Notes under the pieces: model-generated
Databases searched by the model: none
Told to the model about the DNA's origin: nothing
What the model saw: the letters and a program-made list of their open reading frames with translations, nothing else
Position numbers and translations under genes: made by a program
Origin: Sphingomonas sp. CROZ-RG-20F-R02-07
GTDB taxonomy: Bacteria > Pseudomonadota > Alphaproteobacteria > Sphingomonadales > Sphingomonadaceae
Assembly: GCF_022662335.1 (NCBI RefSeq)
Contig: NZ_JAKNQJ010000011.1
Coordinates: forward strand, 1 to 64,000
Length of the DNA: 64,000 bases
Direction: 5' to 3'
Shown here: positions 9,150 through 17,032 of the stretch, piece by piece
Numbering within the stretch: the stretch's first letter is position 1
Layout: each line of letters opens with the position of its first letter

Positions 9150-9455
9150 TCAATGGACGGTGACGTTGCCCTTATAGTCGAGCGCGACGTTCACCTTGGC
9201 GCCGCCCTTCATCGCGGTGCCCTGCCAGACACCGTTCTGGTTCTTGGCGAGCTTGCTGATGCCGGTATAGCCGTCCTTGGCGATGCGCCCGCGCGCCTGG
9301 CTTTCCGTGAACGAGTTGCGGCCCTTGGCGGCCATCGCCGTGGTGTGCACGGTTGGGTTCTTCACCGCCGGGTTGTGCGATCCCGCATCGGCCTGCGCGA
9401 ACGCGGCCGTCGCCATGCTGGCCGCGAACGCGGCGACGATGATCTTTTTGTGCAT
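9150..9455 (-). CDS. Small secreted PepSY-like protein
   Basis: The protein is 101 aa, with a clear signal peptide (MHKKIIVAAFAASMATAAFAQ) and a C-terminal segment from residue 54 (ARGRIAKDGYTGISKL...GVWQGTAMKGGAKVNVALDYKGNV) resembling one PepSY repeat. A good ribosome site (AAGGAGAGAAAC) precedes ATG 9455. Twenty-four bases separate its stop from the YflT gene start. It is probably a periplasmic stress-associated protein; its exact role is unknown. Confidence 0.65.
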   Translation of the reverse strand: MHKKIIVAAFAASMATAAFAQADAGSHNPAVKNPTVHTTAMAAKGRNSFTESQARGRIAKDGYTGISKLAKNQNGVWQGTAMKGGAKVNVALDYKGNVTVH

Positions 9456-9566
9456 GTTTCTCTCCTTGGGTGTTCGTTGGCGCCTGCCGTTCCAGTGCGC
9501 TCGCCCTCAACGTACGAAAGACCGGAACGGCGCTTGGCGAAATTCACCGATCGGGTCGGCGCCCGC

Positions 9567-9830
9567 TCAGCGGACCGTACCGCGGCGAAAGAGGTTGATG
9601 ATGGCGAGCAGCACGATCGCGCCGAGCAGCGACACGCCGATCGTCCCGATGTTGATGACGCCACTGGTGATGGGCGCGCCGCCGATCAGCGGGGTGACGA
9701 CGAACCCGGCGAGCATGGCACCGACAATGCCGACGATCACGTTGATGATGATGCCGTTATTGTCGCGCATGATCATGCTGGCGACCCAGCCGATGAGGCC
9801 GCCGACGACGAGAAGAATGATGAGACCCAT
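9567..9830 (-). CDS. GlsB/YeaQ/YmgE-family stress membrane protein
   Basis: This 87-aa protein has three hydrophobic helices and the family layout MGLIILLVVGGLIGWVASMIMRDNNG, then NVIVGIVGAMLAGF and a last helix ending in NLFRRG. The family (transglycosylase-associated domain) responds to envelope, acid or osmotic stress in many bacteria. GGAGGGCAT immediately precedes the ATG. With its two neighbours it makes a three-gene stress-type group. Confidence 0.85.
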   Translation of the reverse strand: MGLIILLVVGGLIGWVASMIMRDNNGIIINVIVGIVGAMLAGFVVTPLIGGAPITSGVINIGTIGVSLLGAIVLLAIINLFRRGTVR

Positions 9831-10031
9831 ATGCCCTCCGACTTCGCGCTGCGATACGGCGGGATGCCGTTTCGCTCAGCGTAGTTCGGATGGCTCAACC
9901 CCCATCGCAATCGGACGTTCATTGCGCGGCCTTCGCGTGACCGCGCGCGTTGGTATGAAAAGGCGCATGCACTTGGTAGTTTCAGCGACATCGCGCCGGA
10001 ACCGCCGGGCCCGCCGGCGGCTTCCTACCCC

Positions 10032-11516
10032 ATGACCGACGACAGGACCAACGCCATCCACACGCCCTCGCTGCGCCACCTCGAACAGCTCATGCAGGAT
10101 CTGACCGCAGGCGTCATCCTGGTGGATCCCTCGGGCGTGCTCATCAGCGCGAACGCCGCCGCGCTGCGCATGCACGGCGTCAGGAAAACGGAGGATCTCG
10201 GCGCCACCGCCGACGATTACTGCCAGCGTTTCTCGCTGCGCTATCGCAACCATCGCCGGCTGGCGAAGCGCGAATATCCCATCATGCGCATGCTCGCGGG
10301 CGACAGCTTCCCCGATCTGGTGGTCGAGGTCGCGCCGGTCGGCACCAACGAGCCGCGCTGGACCCACGAGGTCCACGACGTGGTGATGGACGAGGATGGC
10401 GGCGAGCCGGACTGCCTCGCGCTCGTCATCCAAGACGTGTCGGAGCGCTACGACGCCGAGGCACGGTTCGAGGCGATGTTTCAGGCCAACCCCGCCCCGG
10501 CGCTAATCCTTCGCCTGGCGGACCAGCGCTATATCCGCGTCAATGCGGGGTTCGCCGAACTGTGCGGCTGCGCGCGCGACGCGATCGAGGGCAAGCACCT
10601 GCGCGATCTCGACATCCTCGCCAAGACCGAACGCCACGCCTTCGTCGCCGCGCGGCTCGCCGAGGGATCGACCATCCCGCAGATCGAGGCCGAGCTGCCT
10701 CTGCCCGACGGCACCACCCGGTTCGTCATCCTCGCCGGCCAGCCGATCGAGGTGGCCGAGCAGGCCTGTATGTTGTTCACCTTCGCCGACCTCGATCCGC
10801 GCCGCAAGGCCGAGCATGCGCTGCGCGCGAGCGAGCATCGCTCCACCACCATGTTCCGGCTCGCGCCCGTGGCGATGGCGGTGACGTCCGCGACCGAGAA
10901 CCGCATCGTGGAGGTCAACGAGGCGTTCGTCCGGATGACCGGCCATACCGGGCACGAACTGATCGGCCGGATGGTGGACGAATTCCAGCTCTGGAACGAC
11001 GCGGCGCAGCGCCGATCGATGGAGGCGGAGATCGCGCAGAACGGCGGCGTGCGCACCTGCGACGTCCGCGTGCTGCCGAAACAGGGCGATCCGATCGACT
11101 GTCTGGTGTCGGCGGAGGCGATCGACGTGCGCGGCGGGCGTTGCGTGCTGTGGCTGTACCAGGACGTGACCGCGCGGCGGCACAGCGAACTGGAGCTGGT
11201 CGACGCGATCGAGGCGGTGATGAAGGACGCGAGCTGGTTCGGCCGCTCGATAATGGACAAGCTGGCGACGCTGCGCGGCACCGGCGCCCCTGCCTCCCCT
11301 TCCGCGCCCGACCTCAGCAAGCGCGAGCGCGAGGTCCTGGAGTTCATCTGCGAGGGGCTCGACAACGATGCCATCGCCGGCGCGCTGAAGCTCACCGGCA
11401 ACACCGTGCGCAACCATGTCTCGCGTCTCTACGCCAAGATCGGCGTCAACCGGCGCAGCGCCGCGGTAATCTGGGCGCGCGAACGCGGCATCGGCGGCCG
11501 CGTGGCGGACCGCTGA
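10032..11516 (+). CDS. Triple-PAS sensor with LuxR-type DNA-binding domain
   Basis: The protein is 494 aa. Three PAS units occupy roughly residues 14-140, 145-260 and 270-385. A short linker is followed by a LuxR/GerE helix-turn-helix at about 430-490 (LSKREREVLEFICEGLDNDAIAGAL, then GNTVRNHVSRLYAKIGV). It is a one-component regulator: signals sensed by PAS domains are coupled directly to DNA binding. There is no receiver domain or membrane segment. It lies between stress-type genes (9.6 and 11.6 kb), which are plausible targets. The signal is unknown; no haem- or flavin-binding Cys motif was recognised. Confidence 0.82.
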   Translation: MTDDRTNAIHTPSLRHLEQLMQDLTAGVILVDPSGVLISANAAALRMHGVRKTEDLGATADDYCQRFSLRYRNHRRLAKREYPIMRMLAGDSFPDLVVEVAPVGTNEPRWTHEVHDVVMDEDGGEPDCLALVIQDVSERYDAEARFEAMFQANPAPALILRLADQRYIRVNAGFAELCGCARDAIEGKHLRDLDILAKTERHAFVAARLAEGSTIPQIEAELPLPDGTTRFVILAGQPIEVAEQACMLFTFADLDPRRKAEHALRASEHRSTTMFRLAPVAMAVTSATENRIVEVNEAFVRMTGHTGHELIGRMVDEFQLWNDAAQRRSMEAEIAQNGGVRTCDVRVLPKQGDPIDCLVSAEAIDVRGGRCVLWLYQDVTARRHSELELVDAIEAVMKDASWFGRSIMDKLATLRGTGAPASPSAPDLSKREREVLEFICEGLDNDAIAGALKLTGNTVRNHVSRLYAKIGVNRRSAAVIWARERGIGGRVADR

Positions 11517-11593
11517 GCACACCCCCGCGCGATGGCGGCCTTGACGGACGCGACAGGCGCACGATCTGAGCGTCGTCAGATGGAGTTTGGGCC

Positions 11594-12148
11594 ATGAATA
11601 CCGACGAACGCGCATTGCTGAGCCGTTTCCTCGAGGATCTCGCATCGACGCGGGCGGGACCGAAGGATGCCGAGGCCGATGGCCTGATCCGGCAGGCGCT
11701 CGCCGCCAACCCCGATGCGGCCTATCTTCTGGTTCAGCATGCGATCGTCGCCGATCAGTCGCTGCACGCGGCGCAACAACGCATCGCCGAACTCGAGCAG
11801 CAGCAGCAGCAGGCCGCGCCCGCATCCGCGTCGTTCCTGCCCCAGGGTGGAGCGGGCCCATGGGGCACGCGGACCGCGCAGCCCTATGCGCCGCCGCCGC
11901 CCGACGATCGTCCCGGCATCTTCTCGGGCGGCGGCGGCCTCGGCAGCTTCCTCCGAACCGCCGGCACGACCGCGGCCGGCGTCGCCGGCGGCGAGATGCT
12001 GTTCTCCGGCCTGTCGGACCTGTTCGGCCATCGCGGCGGCGGGATGTTCGGCGGCGGTCAGGGGTTCATGGGCGCGCCGCAGGACGTGACCATCAACAAT
12101 TACGGCGACGACGAACGCGACGATGGCGATTACGACGACGGCAACTGA
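11594..12148 (+). CDS. DUF2076 family protein
   Basis: The protein is 184 aa. The N-terminal 75 residues form a helical DUF2076 head (MNTDERALLSRFLEDLA... LVQHAIVADQSLHAAQQRIAELEQ) with a Gln-rich coiled stretch. A Pro/Gly-rich linker, a hydrophobic Gly-rich segment (GSFLRTAGTTAAGVAGGEMLF) and an acidic tail ending DDGDYDDGN follow. This layout is typical of DUF2076 (YebV/COG3416-like) periplasmic ligand-binding-like proteins of unknown function. GGAG sits nine bases before the ATG. It begins 77 bases after the PAS-LuxR regulator on the same strand and may be its target. Confidence 0.78.
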   Translation: MNTDERALLSRFLEDLASTRAGPKDAEADGLIRQALAANPDAAYLLVQHAIVADQSLHAAQQRIAELEQQQQQAAPASASFLPQGGAGPWGTRTAQPYAPPPPDDRPGIFSGGGGLGSFLRTAGTTAAGVAGGEMLFSGLSDLFGHRGGGMFGGGQGFMGAPQDVTINNYGDDERDDGDYDDGN

Positions 12149-12219
12149 CACAAGGACGCGGGCGGGAAGCACGGGGTGGTGATCTTGCGAAAGCATCGCC
12201 CCGTTGCGCCCCTCGATCG

Positions 12220-12483
12220 TTAGCCGTCCTGGCTTTCGCGAAGCGCGACGACTTCGAACTGGAAGCCGGCCCAGCCGCGTTGCCGCGCCGCCTCGGCGGC
12301 TGCGGTCTTCTTGCCGGCCGCGTCTTTTGCGGACGGGGAATGGCCCCAGAAAACCTCCGTCTTCCCGTTGTGGAGATCCGCCACGATCCGCCAGAAATGC
12401 GTGAACGGCGCGGCGGTGGGGCCGATCGTCTTCACATAGCCATCGGCCATGGTCGCGGTCAGATAGCGCTTCTTTCTCGCCAT
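12220..12483 (-). CDS. Small conserved-looking hypothetical protein
   Basis: This 87-aa basic protein begins MARKKRYLTATMADGYVKTIG. It contains THFWRIVADLHNGKTEVFWGHS and a Lys/Ala-rich C-terminal helix. No family was recognised. Codon use is like its neighbours and the residue pattern looks like a small folded domain rather than a shadow. An in-frame ATG 12 codons upstream exists but would add an Arg-rich extension. The 229 bases beyond its start (12484-12712) hold no gene I can support. Confidence 0.55.
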   Translation of the reverse strand: MARKKRYLTATMADGYVKTIGPTAAPFTHFWRIVADLHNGKTEVFWGHSPSAKDAAGKKTAAAEAARQRGWAGFQFEVVALRESQDG

Positions 12484-12712
12484 CGCGCGGCGATAAGGGC
12501 GAAGCGCCCGGCAGGTCAAAGCCCTTCAGGATTACATCAGCGTGTCGATCACGCAGCATCGCTCCTGGTCGGCACGCCGAGCCGCTCACGATCGCCCGTA
12601 AACGAGGCGAGCCGTGACCGGACAGCGCCTACCGGAAACGGGTGCTCGGTCGGGAGCCTGACGAATCCGAGGTGCGCAGGACCAATCGGCGATCCGCCGC
12701 CCACGCCGTGCC

Positions 12713-13654
12713 TCACTGCTCCGACCTGGCCCAGCCGTGCATGGTCAGCCAGCGCGTGAACTCGTCGAACCAGCCGGTGCTGGTGGTCGTCTTGTGATAC
12801 ATGCCGAAGCCGTGACCGCCCTGTTCGAACAGGTGGAACTCGACCGGCTTCTTCGCCGCGCGCCAGCTATCGATCAGGCCGTATCCGCCGCCACCGAAAA
12901 AGGGATCGTCGGCCGCCAGCGCGACGAACATCGGCGGCGCGTCGGACGGGACGGTCACGGGGGCGAGCGGGCCGTAGATCACGCCGAGAAAGGCCGGCTT
13001 CGCGTCGCCGCCCGAGAGTTCGGTGGTCAGCGTCAGCATTGCGCCCGCCGAAAAGCCGATCATGCCGATCTTCGTCGGATCGACATGCCATTCCATGGCA
13101 CGGCGGCGCACCAGCGCGAAGGCCGCGCGGGCGTCGGCGAGCTGGGGCCCGAGGTCCGCGCCCAGGCTCGGCCGGTTCGGCTGCGGCGGCCGCGCCGCGC
13201 CGGAGAACATCTCGCGCATCGACCGTTCGAAGCCGGGCATGTCCGCCGGCGTCTGGTTCAGCCGATATTTGAGCACGAAGGCGGCGACACCATGCGCCGC
13301 AAGCGCTTGCGCGACGTCGGTCCCCTCATTCTCCATCGACAGCGTCCGGAACCCGCCGCCGGGCGCCACGATCACCGCCGCGCCCGTCGCCTTGGCCGGG
13401 TTGGGCAGATAGGGCGTCAGCGTCGCCACGACGACGTTGCGCGCGAACCGGCTGCCATATTGCGTGTACCAAGCCTCGGGCGCCGTTGCGCCGGGCAGCT
13501 TGCCCGTGCCGAGTTCGATCGCGCGCGCCTGCGCGGGCATCGGAATGGACGCCATGCGGTCATCCTGCGCCTGCACCGGCACGGCGAACGCACATGCCAA
13601 TCCAGCCAATAACCATAGCCCGGCGAGTCCGTTCGATACGTTCTTCCACATCAT
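12713..13654 (-). CDS. Secreted alpha/beta-hydrolase (esterase/acetylhydrolase type)
   Basis: The protein is 313 aa. A signal peptide (hydrophobic LAGLWLLAGLACAFAVPVQAQ) is followed by an alpha/beta hydrolase of the BD-FAE/Aes acetyl-esterase group. The oxyanion segment is APGGGF, the nucleophile elbow is GFSAG, DDPFF lies in the acid region, and GGHGFGMY supplies the catalytic His. The first of two tandem ATGs (13654) follows GGGAGAGAG and was chosen; the second gives a protein one residue shorter. Likely substrates are acetylated sugars or small esters in the periplasm. It is divergent from the amidohydrolase at 13884. Confidence 0.82.
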   Translation of the reverse strand: MMWKNVSNGLAGLWLLAGLACAFAVPVQAQDDRMASIPMPAQARAIELGTGKLPGATAPEAWYTQYGSRFARNVVVATLTPYLPNPAKATGAAVIVAPGGGFRTLSMENEGTDVAQALAAHGVAAFVLKYRLNQTPADMPGFERSMREMFSGAARPPQPNRPSLGADLGPQLADARAAFALVRRRAMEWHVDPTKIGMIGFSAGAMLTLTTELSGGDAKPAFLGVIYGPLAPVTVPSDAPPMFVALAADDPFFGGGGYGLIDSWRAAKKPVEFHLFEQGGHGFGMYHKTTTSTGWFDEFTRWLTMHGWARSEQ

Positions 13655-13883
13655 CTCTCTCCCATCCCGGCGCTGCTCATCCGCGTCTCGGGCATCAACG
13701 AAGTTAGCGCTATCATGGATAGAGAAGGAAGAGCCAATGTGGTGAGAGGCGTGGTCGGCGGTTGCCTTGGGGCAACCGATCCGCCCGATCGACCCTAGCT
13801 TCTTCCGATATTTAGGGGCTTGCAACGCCGGATCGAAACCCGTCCACTGCCGCATATACGATGGCAGCAGAGGAGAGATACGC

Positions 13884-15182
13884 ATGCTGAAAATCACGAC
13901 CGCCGCTGCTACCGCCATGGCGCTCGTCGCGTCCGCGGCGCATGCGGATACCTTCGCGATCCAAGCGGGCCGGCTGATCGTGGATGCCGCTGCGCCCGAG
14001 CGCGGCCCCTCGACCGTCATCGTCACCGACGGGCGTATCACGGGAATCGAAGATGGTGCGACCGCGCCCGCCGGCGCGACCGTCGTCGACATGCGCACCA
14101 AGACGGTGATGCCCGGATTGATCGACGTCCACGTCCATCTGACCAGCGACGCGAACCTTCCCTGGTACGAGACGCTCCGGCCCAAATATTCCCAGAGCTA
14201 TGCGGCGATCACCGGCGTCAAGAACGCGCTCATCACCGCACGCGCGGGCTTCACGACGGTCCGCGATGTCGGATCGAGCGGAACCTCCGCCATCGCGGTT
14301 CGCGATGCGGTGCGCGATGGCAGCGTGCCCGGGCCGCGGATCGAAGTATCGGGCCAGCCGCTCTCGATGATCGGCGGGCATGCCGATCCCGCGGTCGGGC
14401 TGTCGCCGGAACTGCGCGATGCGATCGCCGCCACGCCGGAGATGTTCACCGTCTGCACGGGGACCGAGGAATGCAGCAAGGCGGTTCGGCGGCTCGCGGC
14501 CGAAGGCGTCGACCTCATCAAGTTCATGGCGACGGGCGGCGTGCTCGATCCCGGCGACATCGGCCTCGAACAGCATTTCTCCGATGCCGAGATGAAGGCC
14601 ATCATCGACACCGCGCACGCGCTTCACCTGAAGGTCGCCGCCCATGCTCACGGCGCGAAGGGGATCGATGCGGCGGTGCGGGCCGGGGTCGATTCCGTCG
14701 AGCACGGCACCTTCGTCGATGCGCAGGGCATTGCGGACATGAAGGCGCACGGCACCTATTATGTCGCAACATTGCTGGCCTTTCGCGGGGCGGTGGGCAT
14801 GATCGGCAAGGGTCTGTTGCAGCCTTCGAGCGAGAAGAAGGCCCGGCAGGCGTTCGAGGCCTGGGGCGTCGGCCTGAACCGCGCCTACAAGGGCGGCATC
14901 AAGATCGCGCTCGGCACCGACGCAGGCGTGTTTCCCCATGGCCAGAATGCGCAGGAGATCGGGCTCATGGTTGCGAAGGGCGGCATGACCCCGCGCGATG
15001 CGCTGATCGCCGCGACGAAGGGCGGCGCCGACCTGATGGGGCTATCGACCGAAACCGGAACGCTCACCCCCGGCAAGAGCGCCGACCTGATCGCGGTCGA
15101 TGGCGACCCGCTGGTCGATCCGAACGCGGTGACTCACGTCGCCTATGTCATGGTGATGGGGAAGCCGATCCCCATGAAATGA
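13884..15182 (+). CDS. Periplasmic metal-dependent amidohydrolase
   Basis: The protein is 432 aa: a signal peptide (MLKITTAAATAMALVASAAHA) and an amidohydrolase-superfamily barrel. Metal ligands visible are HVH in PGLIDVHVHL, the bridging Lys in LIKFMATGG, His in AHAHG, His in VEHGTF and Asp in GTDAG. This places it with imidazolonepropionase/prolidase-like dinuclear Zn enzymes that cleave Xaa-Pro or cyclic amides. ATG 13884 follows AGGAGAG; 39 residues of upstream open frame have no signal-peptide character. The substrate is uncertain; it lies in a local group of secreted hydrolases with the divergent esterase. Confidence 0.88.
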   Translation: MLKITTAAATAMALVASAAHADTFAIQAGRLIVDAAAPERGPSTVIVTDGRITGIEDGATAPAGATVVDMRTKTVMPGLIDVHVHLTSDANLPWYETLRPKYSQSYAAITGVKNALITARAGFTTVRDVGSSGTSAIAVRDAVRDGSVPGPRIEVSGQPLSMIGGHADPAVGLSPELRDAIAATPEMFTVCTGTEECSKAVRRLAAEGVDLIKFMATGGVLDPGDIGLEQHFSDAEMKAIIDTAHALHLKVAAHAHGAKGIDAAVRAGVDSVEHGTFVDAQGIADMKAHGTYYVATLLAFRGAVGMIGKGLLQPSSEKKARQAFEAWGVGLNRAYKGGIKIALGTDAGVFPHGQNAQEIGLMVAKGGMTPRDALIAATKGGADLMGLSTETGTLTPGKSADLIAVDGDPLVDPNAVTHVAYVMVMGKPIPMK

Positions 15183-15195
15183 CCCGTAAGACGCC

Positions 15196-15507
15196 TCACC
15201 TCGGCTGATTGGCCAGTACCGCGTCGAGCAAGCCTGGAAAGCGGCGATCGAAATCGGCGCGGCGGAGCGTGTTGATCATCTCGCGCCCGGCCTGGTTCGT
15301 CTCGATCAGCCCCGCAGCGCGCAGCAATTTCAGATGGTTCGACAGCGTGCTTTTCGGGATCGACTCGCACGGTGCCGCATCCGTGCAACTCAGCCGCTCC
15401 GTCACCGCCAGGCGTGCGACCATGCTCAGCCGATTGGGATCGGCCAGTGCGTGGAGCGCCAGATCGAGCGGCACGTCCTCCAGCCTGGGATGGGAAAATC
15501 GGGGCAT
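15196..15507 (-). CDS. ArsR-family winged-helix repressor
   Basis: The protein is 103 aa. The typical ArsR scaffold is present: ALADPNRLSMVARLA, then the recognition helix SKTL-like PKSTLSNHLKLLRAAGLIET and a wing ending in NTL. Two Cys residues (SCTDAAPC) lie just before the recognition helix but do not form the classical ELCVCD metal site, so metal sensing is doubtful; ArsR proteins paired with an SDR often sense redox or organic compounds. ATG 15507 was preferred to an in-frame ATG at 15570, because the longer form would run through the likely operator. Confidence 0.8.
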   Translation of the reverse strand: MPRFSHPRLEDVPLDLALHALADPNRLSMVARLAVTERLSCTDAAPCESIPKSTLSNHLKLLRAAGLIETNQAGREMINTLRRADFDRRFPGLLDAVLANQPR

Positions 15508-15541
15508 GCCCTGGATATAGGAAGATCCGACAAGTTTAATA

Positions 15542-15558
15542 GTTCGGGAATGTTGAAC
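15542..15558. promoter_or_regulatory. Putative operator between ArsR and SDR genes
   Basis: GTTCGGGAATGTTGAAC has GTTC/GAAC ends in inverted orientation and lies in the divergent intergenic region about 35 bases from the repressor start and 80 from the SDR start. Autoregulation and control of the SDR are inferred from the arrangement only. Confidence 0.35.
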
Positions 15559-15637
15559 CGTTTGGATCATGCCCTATCTCCCTGCCTGCCGGCAGCGCAC
15601 GATGGCGTGATCGCGGGCGACATTGCGGAGATTTCAC

Positions 15638-16372
15638 ATGTCACTTCAGGGCAAGAAGGCACTCGTCACCGGAGGCTCGCGCGGCATCGGCGCGGCGATC
15701 GCCAAGCGGCTGGCGGCCGATGGCGCGGCCGTCGCGATCACCTATGCGGGCAACAAGGCCGCGGCCGATGCGACCGTGGCGGCGATCGAGAGCGCCGGAG
15801 GCACCGGCTTCGCGTTCCAGGCCGATGCCGCCGATCCTGCGTCGCAGCGCGCGGGCGTCGAACAGGCCGCAGCGGCGCTGGGCGCGATCGACATCCTGGT
15901 CCACAATGCCGGCGTGGCCGAATTCTCCGCCGTCGCCGAGGATAGCGACGAGACCTTCGATCACCAGTTCGGCGTGAACGTGAAGGGCCTGCACGTGGGC
16001 ACGCGTGCGGCGTTGCCGCACCTGGGAGACGGCGCGCGGATCATCCTGATCGGCAGCATATCGGGCGAGCTCGCCTTCCCGGCGACCGCGGTCTACAGCG
16101 CCACCAAGGCAGCGGTGGCGGCGCTGGCACGCGGCTGGGCGAAGGATCTCGCATCGCGCAATATCCTGGTCAACACCGTGCAACCGGGACCGATCGACAC
16201 CGACCTGAATCCCGCCGACGGCGCGTTCGCGCAGCAGATGATCGGGTTCATCCCCCTCGGCCGCTACGGCAAGGTCGAGGAGATCGCGGGCGCGGTCTCG
16301 TTCCTGGCCGGGCCCGATGCGAGCTATATCACGGGCACCACGCTCAACATCGACGGCGGCGCGACGGCGTGA
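15638..16372 (+). CDS. Short-chain dehydrogenase/reductase (classical SDR)
   Basis: This is a 244-aa classical SDR. TGGSRGIG is the nucleotide-binding glycine motif, HNAG the structural motif, and the catalytic Ser (IGSISG) and YSATK carry the active site. PGPIDTDLN and the C-terminal NIDGGA are typical of FabG-like enzymes. ATG 15638 follows GCGGAG. It is divergent from an ArsR repressor, which probably controls it in the manner of inducible quinone- or aldehyde-reducing SDRs. The substrate is unknown. Confidence 0.88.
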   Translation: MSLQGKKALVTGGSRGIGAAIAKRLAADGAAVAITYAGNKAAADATVAAIESAGGTGFAFQADAADPASQRAGVEQAAAALGAIDILVHNAGVAEFSAVAEDSDETFDHQFGVNVKGLHVGTRAALPHLGDGARIILIGSISGELAFPATAVYSATKAAVAALARGWAKDLASRNILVNTVQPGPIDTDLNPADGAFAQQMIGFIPLGRYGKVEEIAGAVSFLAGPDASYITGTTLNIDGGATA

Positions 16373-16381
16373 TGGACGGCG

Positions 16382-16414
16382 ATCGGCTCCTCCGCTGACC
16401 TTGGAGGAGCCGAT
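16382..16414. terminator. 12-bp perfect hairpin between convergent genes
   Basis: ATCGGCTCCTCC at 16382-16393 pairs perfectly with GGAGGAGCCGAT at 16403-16414. It sits between the SDR stop and the stop of the convergent pnuT-like gene and probably terminates both. No T-run follows. Confidence 0.6.
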
Positions 16415-16459
16415 ACGCGCACACCGGCCATCGGGTGGGACGCAACGACCCCATAGGCG

Positions 16460-17032
16460 TCAGGCTTCGTCGCAAACGTCCACGCGTCTCCGGCGCCAGC
16501 CCGCAAAACCCAGGACCGCAAGCACGATGAGCGCGGCGTAGAGCCCCGCGGTCAGCATCAGCCCCTTGAACGCGAACAGCCCGACATAGATCGCATCCAC
16601 CGCGATCCACAGCAGCCAGCTCTCGCGATGGCGCCGCGCGGTCCACCATTGCGCGACGAGACTGAAGCTGCTGAGCGTCGCGTCCAGCCATGGCAGGGCC
16701 GCGTCGGTGTGGTTGCTGGTGAACCATCCGATCGCGACCGCCCCGAGCGCACCGGCCACCAGCCCCGCCCCGGCCGGCGCGGCGCGCAGCGGAACGACGA
16801 CGACCGTTCCCGCTTGCTGCTTTCCGCGTGCCCAGTTGATCCAGCCATAGAGGATGCCGGCACCGAACATCACCTGCAGCATCATATCGGCATACAGGCG
16901 CACGTCGAGGAACAGCTCAAAGTACAACGCGCAAGCAACGAGGTTGATCGGCCAGCACAGCATCCGACGCCGCGCGGTGAGCCAGATCGCCAGGAAGCTG
17001 GTGGCGACGGCGGCGATTTCCAGCGCCGACAT
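16460..17032 (-). CDS. pnuT: PnuC-family vitamin transporter, likely PnuT (thiamine)
   Basis: This 190-aa inner-membrane protein has seven or so helices in the PnuC layout, with WPINLV, the Trp-rich YGWINWARGK and QWWTARRHRESWLLWIAVD segments that line the substrate path in PnuC proteins. Families of this fold carry nicotinamide riboside, riboflavin or thiamine. The operon is headed by a TPP riboswitch, so thiamine (PnuT) or a precursor is the best assignment. The ATG overlaps the kinase stop (TGATG), giving translational coupling. PnuT proteins are facilitators and depend on a kinase to trap substrate, which fits the neighbour. Confidence 0.82.
   Translation of the reverse strand: MSALEIAAVATSFLAIWLTARRRMLCWPINLVACALYFELFLDVRLYADMMLQVMFGAGILYGWINWARGKQQAGTVVVVPLRAAPAGAGLVAGALGAVAIGWFTSNHTDAALPWLDATLSSFSLVAQWWTARRHRESWLLWIAVDAIYVGLFAFKGLMLTAGLYAALIVLAVLGFAGWRRRRVDVCDEA

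Noticed and set aside
12149..12219. Hairpin-like ACGGGG...CCCCGT after the DUF2076 gene
   Set aside because: The stem is short with a long, poorly paired loop and no T-run; not strong enough to call a terminator.
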